Positions 9,278 through 19,217 of a DNA stretch of 64,000 nucleotides are shown here, piece by piece; position 1 is the first letter of the stretch; every line of letters begins with the position of its first letter. Location: positions 109,366 through 173,365 of the forward strand of contig CAJJBZ010000012.1 of assembly GCA_905182535.1 (NCBI GenBank), given 5' to 3'. The notes beneath the pieces were generated by a model. The model had not been told where the DNA came from, searched no databases, and worked only from the letters and a program-made list of their open reading frames with translations. A program made the translations under genes and the position numbers. The stretch is from an uncultured Planktomarina sp. Lineage in GTDB: Bacteria > Pseudomonadota > Alphaproteobacteria > Rhodobacterales > Rhodobacteraceae.

Positions 9278-9748
9278 ATGAGACTCAATGAACTGCACGA
9301 CAACCCTGGTGCAACAAAAACAAAAAAACGCATTGCGCGTGGTCCTGGTTCGGGAAAAGGTAAAACCGCCGGTCGTGGCATGAAGGGCCAGAAATCCCGT
9401 TCTGGTGTAGCAATTAAAGGTTACGAAGGCGGTCAAATGCCATTGTACCAACGCTTGCCAAAGCGTGGCTTTAGTAAGCCAAACCGCAAAGCATTTTCTG
9501 TTGTTAATTTGGGCCTCATTCAAAAATTTATTGATGAAGGTAAGTTAATCGGTGAAATTACTGAAGATAGCTTGATAGCCTCAGGTTTGGTACGTCGTAA
9601 GCTTGACGGCGTACGGATTTTGGCGAAGGGCGCGTTTGCAGCTAAAATTAAGATTACTGTTACAGGGGCATCGGGTACAGCAAAAGCTGCTGTTGAAGCG
9701 GCTGGTGGTTCTCTTACTTTGCTGCCAACTGTATCTTCTGCAGAATAG
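9278..9748 (+). CDS. rplO: 50S ribosomal protein L15
   Basis: L15 is a late assembly protein of the large subunit. The start is ATG 9278 ([19 protein letters not shown]), with AAAGGAGAAG at 9264-9273. The open frame extends upstream to 9122, but that stretch matches no L15 and lacks a binding site. The 156-residue product has the glycine-rich region [20 protein letters not shown] and the ending typical of the family. It stands between a terminator upstream and a hairpin downstream. Confidence 0.95.
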   Translation: MRLNELHDNPGATKTKKRIARGPGSGKGKTAGRGMKGQKSRSGVAIKGYEGGQMPLYQRLPKRGFSKPNRKAFSVVNLGLIQKFIDEGKLIGEITEDSLIASGLVRRKLDGVRILAKGAFAAKIKITVTGASGTAKAAVEAAGGSLTLLPTVSSAE

Positions 9749-9797
9749 GTGGTTGCGAGCAGGCTTTAAGCTGCTTACATAACTTTTAGTTTCCAAA

Positions 9798-9838
9798 CGC
9801 CGCCATCGGGGAACCCGTATTGGCGGCGGTATTGTTTT
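9798..9838 (+). promoter_or_regulatory. Hairpin in the rplO-secY gap, possible attenuator
   Basis: CGCCGCCA (9798-9805) pairs perfectly with TGGCGGCG (9821-9828); the loop contains GGG and CCC that could pair further. The weak run TATTGTTTTA follows. It could tune read-through from rplO into secY. Confidence 0.5.
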
Positions 9839-9851
9839 AGGGAGTTTTCAA

Positions 9852-11210
9852 ATGGCATCTGCTGCTGAACAAATGGCTGCAAATTTAAGCTGGGGTACCT
9901 TTGGTAAAGCCACGGAATTGCGTCAACGTATCTTTTTTACAGTAGGTCTGTTGATCGTGTACCGCATAGGGACTTATATCCCTGTGCCTGGGATCGATGC
10001 TATTGCTTTGAAGGCATTCATGGATCAAGCTTCATCAGGTATTGGTGGTGTATTGTCGATGTTTACCGGTGGCGCCTTGGCGCGCATGGGCATTTTTGCA
10101 CTTGGCATCATGCCTTATATCTCAGCCTCTATCATTGTGCAGCTTTTGGGCGCCATGTGGGAGCCACTCAAGCAGCTAAAGAAAGAAGGCGAGCAGGGGC
10201 GCAAGAAGATCAATCAATACACCCGTTATGGTACTGTGCTGTTGGCAAGTTTCCAAGCTTATGGTTTAGCGGCCAGCTTGCAAGCCGGCGACCTCGCTTC
10301 CGAGCCAGGCTTTTTCTTTATGGCTGCTTGTGTGATCACGTTGGTCGGTGGAACAATGTTGTTGATGTGGCTCGGTGAGCAAATTACTGCGCGTGGTATT
10401 GGCAATGGTATCTCCTTGATCATCTTCATTGGAATAATTTCGGAGCTTCCAGCAGCTTTTGGCCAATTCTTTACCCAGGGCCGGTCAGGCGCAATCGGCA
10501 CAGGTACAATGCTTGGCGTAATTGCTATGCTAGTGATGACCCTGACTTTTGTTGTATTTATGGAGCGCAGCCTGCGTAAAGTTCATATTCAATACCCACG
10601 TCGTCAAGTTGGTATGAAGGTATACGATGGCGGCTCTAGCCACTTGCCGATCAAGGTGAACCCAGCAGGTGTTATTCCAGCGATCTTTGCTTCTGCACTA
10701 CTCCTATTGCCAACAACGCTTGCCACATTCTCTGGTGGCCAATCTGGACCAGTCATGTCGACGGTTCTGGCATATTTTGGCCCTGGTCAGCCTGCTTATC
10801 TGGCTTTCTTCACTGCGATGATTATATTCTTCACATATTTTTATACCCGTGAAGTTTCCTTCAAGACGGATGAAGTTGCCGATAACCTTAAAAGTCAGAA
10901 TGGTTTTGTGCCGGGCATCCGTCCGGGTGCCAAGACGGCTGAGTATCTGGACTATGTGGTTACTCGGCTATTAGTTTTAGGCTCCGGATATCTTGCACTT
11001 GTGTGTTTGATTCCAGAAATTCTGCGTAGTCAGTTCGCCATCACGGCTTATTTTGGCGGCACATCGATCTTGATCATTGTGTCTGTGGGCATGGATACTA
11101 TCCAACAAGTTCAATCGCATTTGCTGGCGCATCAATATGATGGTTTGCTCGAAAAGTCACAGCTTCGTGGTAAACGCCGCGGTAAAAAAGGTGGGGTAAC
11201 GCGTCGATGA
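9852..11210 (+). CDS. secY: Protein translocase subunit SecY
   Basis: SecY is the channel of the general secretion pathway in the inner membrane, working with SecE, SecG and SecA. The 452-residue product has about ten hydrophobic segments and the signatures [31 protein letters not shown] and the cytoplasmic loop IQYPRRQVG. The C-terminus is basic ([14 protein letters not shown]). The start ATG follows AGGGAG. Its stop overlaps the adk start by four bases. Confidence 0.97.
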   Translation: MASAAEQMAANLSWGTFGKATELRQRIFFTVGLLIVYRIGTYIPVPGIDAIALKAFMDQASSGIGGVLSMFTGGALARMGIFALGIMPYISASIIVQLLGAMWEPLKQLKKEGEQGRKKINQYTRYGTVLLASFQAYGLAASLQAGDLASEPGFFFMAACVITLVGGTMLLMWLGEQITARGIGNGISLIIFIGIISELPAAFGQFFTQGRSGAIGTGTMLGVIAMLVMTLTFVVFMERSLRKVHIQYPRRQVGMKVYDGGSSHLPIKVNPAGVIPAIFASALLLLPTTLATFSGGQSGPVMSTVLAYFGPGQPAYLAFFTAMIIFFTYFYTREVSFKTDEVADNLKSQNGFVPGIRPGAKTAEYLDYVVTRLLVLGSGYLALVCLIPEILRSQFAITAYFGGTSILIIVSVGMDTIQQVQSHLLAHQYDGLLEKSQLRGKRRGKKGGVTRR

Positions 11211-11848
11211 ACATTATTCTGCTTGGCCCTCCGGGTGCCGGTAAGGGAACACAGGCCAAAATACTTGTTGAAGCTCGTGGTATGGTCCAATTTTCTACGG
11301 GCGATATGTTGCGCAGTGCCAAAACATCAGGAACCGAGATTGGGGACAGGGTTGCTGCGGTAATGGACGCTGGCAAACTTGTAACCGATGAGATTGTAAT
11401 AGCGCTGATTGCTGAAAAGCTTGACGGCGATACGGCCGGTGGTTTTATATTTGACGGTTTTCCGCGTACTTTGGCGCAGGCTGACGCCTTGGGTTTCTTG
11501 TTGGCCTCAAAGGGGGCATCTCTGGACCATGTGGTCCAAATGCAAGTTGATGACGAAGCTTTGGTCCGCAGGGTTACCGCTCGATCTGCGTGTGGGTCTT
11601 GTGGTGAGGGATACAACGACATCTCCAAGCCGGTTCCATCAAATGGAAATTGTTCACAATGTGGTGGTTCTGACTTTATTCGCCGTTCTGATGACAACGA
11701 AGACAGTCTAAGGACTAGACTAATGGCTTATTATAAGGAAACATCTCCTTTGATTGGCTATTATTACGCCAAGGGAATACTCAGTTCTGTAAACGGTTTA
11801 GATGAAATTACGCAGGTGCAATCGTCTATCTCTGAAGTCTTGGGTTAA
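11207..11848 (+). CDS. adk: Adenylate kinase with zinc-type LID
   Basis: Adenylate kinase converts ATP and AMP to two ADP. The P-loop [10 protein letters not shown] is at residues 7-16, the AMP-binding segment includes STGDMLR, and [13 protein letters not shown] follows. The LID domain has four cysteines as CXXC (ACGSCGEGY) and CXXC (NCSQCGGS), so it probably binds zinc, unlike the E. coli enzyme. At 213 residues it has normal length. It overlaps secY by four bases. Confidence 0.96.
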   Translation: MNIILLGPPGAGKGTQAKILVEARGMVQFSTGDMLRSAKTSGTEIGDRVAAVMDAGKLVTDEIVIALIAEKLDGDTAGGFIFDGFPRTLAQADALGFLLASKGASLDHVVQMQVDDEALVRRVTARSACGSCGEGYNDISKPVPSNGNCSQCGGSDFIRRSDDNEDSLRTRLMAYYKETSPLIGYYYAKGILSSVNGLDEITQVQSSISEVLG

Positions 11849-11984
11849 GCTCTTGACGTTTTGTGGAAACCCTCATAATTCACGATGGCTACAATAAGAG
11901 AATCGTAAGAGTCTTTCGTATGGCTCAGAGTACCTCATCGCAGGCTCGTCGGCATTTAGCCTCGGGCCTGTATCTGTGAAAAAA

Positions 11985-12019
11985 GGTTCCGGTATTACGG
12001 AACCGCAGTTGAAAAGGAA
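11985..12019 (+). promoter_or_regulatory. Hairpin and ribosome-binding site before rpsM
   Basis: GGTTCCG (11985-11991) pairs perfectly with CGGAACC (11998-12004) around a six-base loop. The ribosome-binding site AAAAGGAA (12012-12019) lies eight bases further, and the gene then starts at TTG 12026. The hairpin sits close enough to influence initiation. In E. coli a structured leader before rpsM is the target of S4 repression; the same role is not shown here. Confidence 0.5.
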
Positions 12020-12025
12020 TATGCC

Positions 12026-12394
12026 TTGGCCCGTATTGCCGGCGTAAACATCCCGACCCATAAGAGGGTCCCGATTGCCCTAACCTATATTACTGGTATT
12101 GGCCTTACTTCAGCCAAAGAAATCTGTGTCAGTACAAAAATCGACGAGACTCGTCGAATGAATGAACTGAGTGATGCAGAAGTCATCGCTATCCGTGAGC
12201 ACATTGACGCAACTTACAAAGTTGAAGGTGACTTGCGTCGTGAAGTTCAAATGAACATTAAGCGTTTGATGGATCAAGGCTGCTACCGTGGCTTGCGTCA
12301 TCGCCGTAATCTTCCTGTACGCGGTCAGCGGACACACACCAATGCGCGCACGCGCAAAGGCCCAGCGAAAGCAATCGCTGGCAAGAAGAAGTAA
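12026..12394 (+). CDS. rpsM: 30S ribosomal protein S13, TTG start
   Basis: S13 bridges the subunit heads and contacts P-site tRNA. The product begins [21 protein letters not shown] and ends with [21 protein letters not shown], 122 residues, as in other alphaproteobacteria. The only suitable start is TTG at 12026: the ATG at 12021 is out of frame, and no in-frame ATG or GTG lies close upstream. AAAAGGAA is at a good distance for TTG. A rare start in such a highly expressed gene may limit its translation. Confidence 0.95.
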   Translation: MARIAGVNIPTHKRVPIALTYITGIGLTSAKEICVSTKIDETRRMNELSDAEVIAIREHIDATYKVEGDLRREVQMNIKRLMDQGCYRGLRHRRNLPVRGQRTHTNARTRKGPAKAIAGKKK

Positions 12395-12404
12395 GGGCAG
12401 ATAA

Positions 12405-12794
12405 ATGGCACGTGATAAAAGAGCGCCTAAGCGCAAAGAGCGGAAAAACATTGCAGCCGGTGTGGCGCATGTAAACAGTTCGTTCAACAACACAAAAATA
12501 TTGATCTCCGATGTACAGGGTAATGCTATCGCTTGGTCGTCTTCTGGAACTTGTGGTTTTAAAGGATCTCGGAAATCGACACCTTATGCAGCTCAAATGG
12601 CTGCTGAAGACGCAGGCAAAAAAGCGCAAGATCATGGCGTAAAAACTCTAGAAGTAGAAGTTCAGGGACCAGGTTCCGGTCGTGAGAGCGCCCTGCGCGC
12701 TTTGGCCGCCTTGGGTTTGAACATTACATCTATTCGTGACGTTACACCAATGGCACACAACGGTTGCCGCCCACCAAAGCGCCGCCGCGTATAA
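12405..12794 (+). CDS. rpsK: 30S ribosomal protein S11
   Basis: S11 forms the platform of the small subunit beside the E site. The 129-residue product has [40 protein letters not shown] and the usual C-terminus [12 protein letters not shown]. It lies ten bases after rpsM, and a hairpin separates it from rpoA. Confidence 0.97.
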   Translation: MARDKRAPKRKERKNIAAGVAHVNSSFNNTKILISDVQGNAIAWSSSGTCGFKGSRKSTPYAAQMAAEDAGKKAQDHGVKTLEVEVQGPGSGRESALRALAALGLNITSIRDVTPMAHNGCRPPKRRRV

Positions 12795-12808
12795 ATTTTA
12801 TTACCTCT

Positions 12809-12848
12809 GGGCGCACTGATTATTCTGTGTGCCCTTTGGACGTTTTTT
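12809..12848 (+). terminator. Hairpin with T-run between rpsK and rpoA
   Basis: GGGCGCAC (12809-12816) pairs with GTGTGCCC (12827-12834) with one G-T pair; after TTTGGACG a run of six T follows at 12843-12848. The distance to the T-run is long, so it is more likely a partial attenuator than a full stop of transcription into rpoA. Confidence 0.45.
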
Positions 12849-12904
12849 CCCTCGAGCGTCTTTGTTTATAGGGACATGGAGCAAAGACAAGAATGGAGGA
12901 CCGC

Positions 12905-13922
12905 ATGATCCATAAGAACTGGGCTGAGCTGATTAAACCTATGCAGCTTGAGATTAAGCCGGGAAATGATCCTAGCCGCCAAGCTACATTGATAGCCGAA
13001 CCATTAGAGCGGGGCTTTGGCCTCACATTAGGGCAACGCATTACGCCGCGTTCTGATGTCATCACTTCAAGGTGCTGCGATTGCCAGCGTACAAATTGAT
13101 AATGTATTACATGAATTTTCCAGTGTTGCTGGCGTTCGCGAAGACGTGACCGATATAGTGTTGAACCTCAAAGGTGTTGCGGTCCGTATGGAAGTCGAAG
13201 GCACCAAGCGTTTAACCGTTCAGGCCAAAGGCCCGGGGGTTGTTACAGCTGGTAACATTGTAGAATCCGCTGGAATTGAAATCCTAAACAAGGAGCATAT
13301 TTTATGCCACTTGGATGAAGGTGCTGATTTGTTCATGGAACTGACCGTTAACACCGGTAAGGGCTATGTTGCAGCTGATAAAAATCGGCCTGAAGACGCA
13401 CCTATTGGTCTAATCCCAATAGACGCGATCTATTCGCCAGTGAAAAAAGTTAGTTATGATGTCCAGCCTACTCGCGAAGGTCAAGTTTTGGATTACGATA
13501 AGCTGACTTTAAAGATTGAAACTGATGGCTCTCTGTCACCAGACGACGCTTTGGCCTACGCTGCTCGGATTTTACAAGATCAATTATCGATCTTTGTGAA
13601 CTTTGAAGAGCCCGAGAGTGCCAATGCAGCATCTGAAGACGATGGTTTGGATTTTAATCCACTACTGCTTAAGAAAGTAGATGAGCTAGAACTTTCTGTA
13701 CGATCTGCAAATTGTCTGAAGAATGATAATATTGTTTATATTGGTGATTTAATCCAAAAAACTGAAGCTGAAATGTTACGGACGCCAAACTTTGGCCGAA
13801 AGTCTCTAAATGAGATTAAAGAAGTCCTGTCCAGCATGGGTTTGCATCTGGGGATGGACGTCGATGATTGGCCACCGGACAATATAGAAGACTTGGCCAA
13901 AAAGCTTGAAGATAACTTCTAA
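12905..13922 (+). CDS. rpoA: RNA polymerase alpha subunit, single-base frameshift
   Basis: The alpha subunit starts assembly of RNA polymerase and its C-terminal domain binds UP elements and activators. The reading frame begins at [12 protein letters not shown] (ATG 12905, after TGGAGGA) and is correct up to GFGLTLG. It then shifts at GGG 13031-13033: with one G fewer the text reads [16 protein letters not shown], exactly the family sequence, and continues in the other frame to 13922. The span of 1018 bases is 339 codons plus one base, giving 338 residues, the normal length. The C-terminal domain ([17 protein letters not shown]) is intact. Since the gene is essential, a sequencing error is much more likely than a real lesion. 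Confidence 0.95.
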
Positions 13923-14035
13923 GTGGTTGGCGGGGTAAAAACCCTCATCCGTTTGACTGGGCAATCCCGCCCCAATAGGGAGGGGTTCACTCGCATGGAC
14001 CCCCAGACAAAGCAAAATGTAAACGGAGAAATAAT

Positions 14036-14455
14036 ATGCGTCACGCCCGTGGTTACCGCCGACTGAATCGAACTCATGAACACCGAAAAGCTATGTTTGC
14101 GAATATGGCTGGTTCTTTGATTGAACATGAACAGATAAAAACAACCTTGCCTAAGGCAAAGGAATTGAAATCCATTATCGAAAAGCTAATCACTTTGGGC
14201 AAGCGCGGAGACGAGCACGCACGTCGCCAGGCCATGAGCCGTTTAAAGCAGCATATGTTTGTTACGAAATTGTTTGATGTGCTTGGTCCTCGCTATGCAG
14301 AACGCCAAGGTGGGTATGTGCGCGTTTTGAAGGCTGGGTTTCGTTACGGTGACATGGCGCCGATGGCGATAATCGAATTTGTTGACCGCGATGTCGATGC
14401 TAAAGGCTTGCCTGATAAGGTTCGCTTGGAAACAGCCGCGGTATATGCTGCTTGA
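14036..14455 (+). CDS. rplQ: 50S ribosomal protein L17
   Basis: L17 lies near the tunnel exit. The 139-residue product begins [20 protein letters not shown] and has the motif [22 protein letters not shown]. The C-terminal extension is as in other alphaproteobacteria. This is the last gene of the ribosomal super-operon and is followed by a terminator. Confidence 0.97.
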   Translation: MRHARGYRRLNRTHEHRKAMFANMAGSLIEHEQIKTTLPKAKELKSIIEKLITLGKRGDEHARRQAMSRLKQHMFVTKLFDVLGPRYAERQGGYVRVLKAGFRYGDMAPMAIIEFVDRDVDAKGLPDKVRLETAAVYAA

Positions 14456-14470
14456 TAATTTTTGATTTTA

Positions 14471-14503
14471 AAAGGCTCCAGTGTTTGTTTGGGGCCTTTT
14501 TTA
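14471..14503 (+). terminator. Terminator after rplQ
   Basis: AAAGGCTCC (14471-14479) pairs with GGGGCCTTT (14491-14499) with one T-G pair and an 11-base loop, followed by TTTAT. It ends the ribosomal operon. Confidence 0.8.
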
Positions 14504-14885
14504 TGTTTAGTAGCCTTTTTCTGGTGGCTTGGAGTTTGAGTAGGATGTTTTTCTGTGTGATTGGCGTGACCATAACTCAAGTTAAATTAAAATAGTTACT
14601 TAAGAAATTTATAATATTTAATATATTTAGTTATGGAACCACAAAGTTTAAATGAAGTTATAACTTGAATTTTAAGGGTACCGGCTGTTGCAGGTCTTTT
14701 GATATCGCGGCAGAGTTCCAGCTCGCTGCAAAGTGCAGCTTACTTAAGCGTAAAATAAATTGATATTCTGCCCACCTCTTAAGCAACTCAAGTCACCAGA
14801 GACCACCGACTACTTCAGGTATTTTCTAGTGTTCTAAGTGTATGACTGTTTCCCTTTTCGGTTCTTATGCTTAGGGTTATGGCTG
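14504..14885. other. Gene-free, AT-rich stretch before rarA
   Basis: About 380 bases hold no protein frame that resembles a known family. The part 14580-14680 is very rich in A and T, as expected for a promoter region, but no single pair of boxes stands out. No RNA gene was recognised. The ribosome-binding site for rarA is weak. Confidence 0.4.
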
Positions 14886-16189
14886 ATGACTGATTTATTT
14901 GAAACCGCGGGCGAGGCTCCCACAAAAACAAACGGTTTGAGGCCCTTGGCTGATCGCCTGCGGCCGCAAGTTTTAGCTGAAGTAATTGGTCAAAAACAAA
15001 TTTTGGGCCCAGAGGGGCCGCTTTCGGTGATGTTGGCAGCTAAGGCTCTGGGTTCGATTATTTTTTGGGGCCCACCAGGTGTTGGTAAAACAACCATTGC
15101 GCGGCTTTTGGCGCAGGAGACGGATCTGCATTTCATTCAAATTAGTGCCATTTTTAGTGGTGTGCCTGAGCTCCGTAAAGTATTTGAAGCTGCCAAAAAC
15201 CGATGGGATAACGGGCAGGGAACCTTACTTTTTGTGGATGAGATACACCGGTTCAATAAAGCTCAGCAGGACAGTTTTCTGCCCCTGATGGAGAACGGTA
15301 CAATCATTTTGGTGGGCGCTACTACCGAGAACCCCTCGTTTGAATTGAATAATGCTTTACTTTCTAGGGCGCAAGTTATGGTGCTAGAACGTTTAAACCC
15401 AGAAGAATTGGAGTTGCTAGTGCAACGCACTGAGGCTGAGGCGGGGGTGCAACTGCCACTGGAGATGGATGCCCGCACAAGCCTATTGGAGATGGCGGAT
15501 GGTGATGGCCGCAGCTTACTAAATTTGATCGAGCAGGTTATTGCAAGTCAATAGCTTCCAGGCGTGAAGTCATTGAAGCAGGATTGAAACGTGCAGCCAT
15601 TTATGACAAATCTGGGGACAGCCACTATAATTTGATTTCTGCTCTGCATAAATCTGTTCGGGGCTCTGATCCTGATGCGGCCCTTTATTGGTTTGCGCGG
15701 ATGCTGGCTGGGGGAGAAGATCCCCGTTACTTAGCGCGTAGGATCACTCGAATGGCAGTGGAAGATATTGGTCTCGCAGATCCACAGGCGCAGGGTGTGT
15801 GTCTGCAGTCCTGGCAGACCTATGAGCGGCTGGGCAGTCCTGAGGGGGAACTGGCTCTTGCGCAGGCTGTGACTTATCTTGCGTTGGCACCAAAATCCAA
15901 CGCGGCCTACATGGCCTATAAGTCCGCGGTTCAGGACGCAAAGTGCACTGGATCACATCCGCCTCCTAAGCACATATTGAACGCACCAACTGATTTGATG
16001 AAGGATCAAGGCTATGGTGGTGGCTATAACTATGATCATGATGCTGAGGATGGGTTCTCGGGACAAAATTATTTTCCTGATGGAATGGATCGTCCGAGTT
16101 ATTATGTGCCGGTTGAGCGTGGTTTTGAGCGAGAGTTGATTAAAAGGCTCGCCTATTTCGAAAAACTGCGTACACGTCGCGGTGGTTGA
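14886..16189 (+). CDS. rarA: Replication-associated recombination protein A, frameshifted
   Basis: RarA (MgsA) is an AAA+ ATPase related to clamp loaders that acts at stalled replication forks. The first frame (from MTDLFETAGEAP, ATG 14886) has Walker A GPPGVGKTT, Walker B LLFVDEIHRFNKAQQD and the sensor region VGATTENPSFELNNALLSR, then stops at 15554. The rest continues in another frame from SREVIEAGLKRAAIYDKSGD-like sequence to 16189 with the conserved SALHKSVRGSDPDAALYW. One missing base near 15544-15552 explains the break: 1304 bases plus one is 435 codons, matching the usual length of about 435. Either a sequencing error or a recent lesion. Confidence 0.9.
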
Positions 16190-16220
16190 CAAACGGGCTG
16201 CTCCAGCACATTGCACCAAC

Positions 16221-16598
16221 ATGCTTATGACAACTCTACAAGTGGCCCTTGGCGGGTCAATTGGTGCTGCCCTTCGGTTTCTGGCTGGAGTTGGTATACT
16301 GCGTCTGGTTGGCCCAGGGTTTCCACTTACGGTGTTGGGTGTGAATGTTTTGGGCTCCTTTTTTATGGGCCTATTTGTGGTATTTGCCACACAACGTGGT
16401 GTGACACAGTTGAACCCCTTTGTGCTGACTGGCTTGTTGGGAGGGTTTACGACCTTTTCGGCCTTCTCACTGGAAGCTGTCCACTTATTCGAACGCGGGG
16501 CGATGGGGCAAGCCTTGGCCTATGTGGTGATTTCAGTTGTCTTGTCGATAGGGGGCCTAATATTGGGTCTGATGATTGCGCGAGGGATATGGGCATGA
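16221..16598 (+). CDS. crcB: Fluoride ion channel CrcB/FluC
   Basis: FluC is a dual-topology dimeric channel that exports fluoride from the cytoplasm. The 125-residue product has four hydrophobic segments and the family marks GGSIGAALRFLAG, VNVLGSFFMGLF and GGFTTFSAFSLE. I use ATG 16221; ATG 16227 is an alternative, and an upstream in-frame start at 16182 lies inside rarA. The stop overlaps the rluC start as ATGA. No fluoride riboswitch was recognised upstream. Confidence 0.9.
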   Translation: MLMTTLQVALGGSIGAALRFLAGVGILRLVGPGFPLTVLGVNVLGSFFMGLFVVFATQRGVTQLNPFVLTGLLGGFTTFSAFSLEAVHLFERGAMGQALAYVVISVVLSIGGLILGLMIARGIWA

Positions 16599-17635
16599 GC
16601 CAAGTACAGCTTTTGGAAGTAAACGAGGGGGACGGAGATCAGCGCCTTGATCGTTGGTTTCGTCGCAATTTTCCACAGGTCCAACAGGGCCAGATTGAAA
16701 AAATGTGCCGCAAGGGTGATATCCGTGTGGATGGTGGCCGAGTGAAGGCAAACTCACGTGTTGAAGTAGGCCAAATCGTACGCGTACCACCACTGCCGAA
16801 CACTCCAGCACCACCGATCGTTGATAAGAAAATTACTGATGCGGACGCTAAGATGATTCAAGCTTGTGTTCTTTACCGTGACGATCAAATTATCGTGTTG
16901 AACAAGCCGCCAGGCTTGCCAGTGCAGGGCGGCAGCAAGCAACATCGTCATGTGGATGGTTTGACCCCGGCTTTGCGTTTTGGTTATGATGAAAACCCAC
17001 GCCTGGTGCACCGTCTTGATAAGGATACTTCAGGCGTTCTTATCCTGGGCCGTACGCGCCAGATGACCGCTACTTTGACCGAAGCTTTTCGGCATCGTGA
17101 GACGCGCAAGATTTATTGGGCTGTCGTTGCTGGCGTCCCTCATCCAAAAATGGGTACCATAAAATATGGTTTGGTCAAGGCAGGCGGGCATGGTCCGTCT
17201 GGTGAAGGCGAAAAGATGCAGTGCGTGCACCCCAACGAAGTTGCCAAAACACCTGGCGCAAAACGCGCCACCACAGATTATGCTGTTTTGTCTCCATTGG
17301 GCAGCCGTGCTGCTTGGATTGCTTTGGTTCCTGTGACTGGCCGCACCCATCAGCTGCGCGCGCACATGGCCGAAATGGGCCACCCTATAGTAGGGGATGG
17401 TAAGTATGGTGGTTCTGGCCAAGAAAACCTTGGGCATGGATGGGGTGCGCAATTAGGTGGTGACATTAGCAAGAAAATGCACCTTCACGCCCGACATCTA
17501 AGGTTGGAGCACCCTGTGACAAAAGCGATGTTGTCTTTCACAGCACCGTTGCCTGAACACATGCAGCGTACATGGGATCAAATGCAGTGGGATCCAAGAG
17601 ATGTGGAGCTTGATCCTTTCGAGGGGGATGAATGA
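16595..17635 (+). CDS. rluC: 23S rRNA pseudouridine synthase, RluC/RluD family
   Basis: These enzymes change specific uridines of 23S rRNA to pseudouridine. The start is ATG 16595 (MSQVQLLEVNEGDGDQRLD), overlapping the crcB stop; the longer open frame upstream is crcB read out of frame. The 346-residue product has an S4 RNA-binding domain at about residues 15-70 and the synthase domain with the catalytic motif HRLDKDTSGVLILGRT and the late signature GRTHQLRAHMAEMGHPIVGD. Assignment to RluC rather than RluD is likely from its neighbours in roseobacters but not proven. Confidence 0.88.
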   Translation: MSQVQLLEVNEGDGDQRLDRWFRRNFPQVQQGQIEKMCRKGDIRVDGGRVKANSRVEVGQIVRVPPLPNTPAPPIVDKKITDADAKMIQACVLYRDDQIIVLNKPPGLPVQGGSKQHRHVDGLTPALRFGYDENPRLVHRLDKDTSGVLILGRTRQMTATLTEAFRHRETRKIYWAVVAGVPHPKMGTIKYGLVKAGGHGPSGEGEKMQCVHPNEVAKTPGAKRATTDYAVLSPLGSRAAWIALVPVTGRTHQLRAHMAEMGHPIVGDGKYGGSGQENLGHGWGAQLGGDISKKMHLHARHLRLEHPVTKAMLSFTAPLPEHMQRTWDQMQWDPRDVELDPFEGDE

Positions 17636-18301
17636 CTCGCACCTCGCACGCTGGTACTGTTTGATGTGGACGGCACTCTGATCGACAGCCAAGTTCATAT
17701 ATTGGAGGCCATGAAAATCGCTTTTTCGGTGCAGGGTTTGTCACTACCTAGTCGTGAAGAGGTGCTATCGATTATCGGATTGTCGCTGTTTGAGGCCTTT
17801 GAGCAGCTTTGCCCAGGTGCAGACGATGCACAGCGTGCGGCTTTGGTGGCAAACTTTAAAAAAAGTTTTTCGATTCTGCGCCATACTATGGGGCCTTCCC
17901 CACTTTATCCTGGAGCGTTGGCCTGTTTGGATCTGTTAAAGGGCGTTGAACATTTAGTGCTTGGTATAGCGACAGGAAAATCTCGGCGTGGATTGGACTA
18001 TGTGCTGTCCAATCCGGATCTAGCCGGGCGGTTTTCTACTAAACAAGTGGCAGATGACCACCCTTCAAAGCCAGATCCTGCGATGGTATTGCAAGCCATG
18101 GTTGAGACTGGGGCATTTCGTGGTGTAATGATCGGTGATACGTCTTTTGATATGAAAATGGGTCGCGCTGCGGGATTGAAAACGATAGGCGTAAGCTGGG
18201 GCTACCATAGCGCCAGCGTTATTGGTGAAAATGCTGATATGGTGATTGATCATTTTGAAGATTTATTGCCAGAAATTCAAAACCTATGGAGTGACGCATG
18301 A
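17632..18301 (+). CDS. HAD-family phosphatase, start disrupted by likely indel
   Basis: This is a HAD hydrolase of the phosphoglycolate phosphatase-like group. The nucleophile motif LVLFDVDGTLID is at about residues 7-18, followed by the cap domain, GIATGKSRRGLDY (motif II) and MIGDTSFDMKMGRAAG (motif IV). In the frame that encodes the motif there is a stop, the rluC TGA at 17633-17635, and no start codon before LFDVD; GTG 17666 would remove the nucleophile Asp. The expected start is ATG 17632, overlapping the rluC stop as in its neighbours, but it is out of frame by one base. With one base removed from 17635-17655 the span is 223 codons. The substrate is not known. Confidence 0.82.
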
Positions 18302-19011
18302 GTGATTGGGCCGCCAAACGATTTTGGAGCAATGTTGCTACTGAGTGCTGCGATACGCAGCATGTCATATTACTAGATGATCGCTTGGTAAAAACGCCAG
18401 CAAAAGCAACGTTGGCCGTGCCAACCCAAGCCATGGCTGAGGCCATTGTTGCTGAGTGGGATGCTCAGAGCGATAAGATTGACCCAAGAACCATGCCAAT
18501 GACCCGATCTGCCAATGCTGCCATTGATAAAGTAACTCCGCAGCAGGCCGAAGTTGTGGCGCTTATTGCGGCCTATGGCGAAGATGATTTTTTATGCTAT
18601 CGTGCTCCGGCGCCACAGGAGCTGATTGAACAACAAAAACAGGCTTGGGATCCAATTTTGGCTTGGGCTGCTGATGCGCTGGATGCGCCGCTGCGCACGG
18701 TTAAGGGTGTGATTCATATTGAACAGCCTGCAAACTCGGTTAGAAATCTTACTGCGCAGGTGGAAGTACAAACACCATTTCAGCTTGCGGCCCTACATGA
18801 CCTTGTAAGCATGTCTGGCTCGCTTGTGATAGGCTTGGCGGCCCAGGCTGGTGCCTTTGAGGTTGATGAGTTGTGGACCTGGTCTCGCCTGGATGAGCTC
18901 TGGCAAATCGAGCACTGGGGGCAGGATGCTGACGCTGACGCCACGGCCTCTATAAAGCGAGATGCTTTCTTGCATGCAAACCGATTCTTTAAACTCTGCC
19001 AAAAAACGTAG
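18298..19011 (+). CDS. ATP12 family F1-ATPase assembly chaperone
   Basis: ATP12 homologues in alphaproteobacteria help assemble the alpha subunit into F1 of the ATP synthase. The 237-residue product begins MSDWAAKRFWSNV and has the family stretches DDRLVKTPAKATLAVPTQAMA, MPMTRSANAAID and the C-terminal DELWQIEHWGQDADA. Its start overlaps the stop of the HAD gene as ATGA, so crcB, rluC, the HAD gene and this gene form one unit. The same order is common in roseobacters. Confidence 0.9.
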   Translation: MSDWAAKRFWSNVATECCDTQHVILLDDRLVKTPAKATLAVPTQAMAEAIVAEWDAQSDKIDPRTMPMTRSANAAIDKVTPQQAEVVALIAAYGEDDFLCYRAPAPQELIEQQKQAWDPILAWAADALDAPLRTVKGVIHIEQPANSVRNLTAQVEVQTPFQLAALHDLVSMSGSLVIGLAAQAGAFEVDELWTWSRLDELWQIEHWGQDADADATASIKRDAFLHANRFFKLCQKT

Positions 19012-19217
19012 CTTATGCTAGTTTCACCTCACATGTTGTAGCTAATAACTGCAATAATTCCTATATTTTAAACGATTTATTTATACATCTATTGACCTGA
19101 TGCTATGAAACTGGGCATGGTCTTTAGCAGTGCTGGGGGAAACCCTTGTATTCATACCAATCAATTTGATTGGATCAGACCGTCTCGATTGGGATGGACA
19201 ATAGGATGAGGTAAAAA

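Noticed and set aside
12905-13922. Programmed frameshifting in rpoA
   Set aside because: No slippery heptamer or downstream structure of the known types is visible, rpoA is not known to use it, and similar indels occur in seven other genes.
16211-16594. Upstream extension of rluC
   Set aside because: The added 128 residues are crcB read in another frame; the ATGA overlap at 16595 is the natural start.
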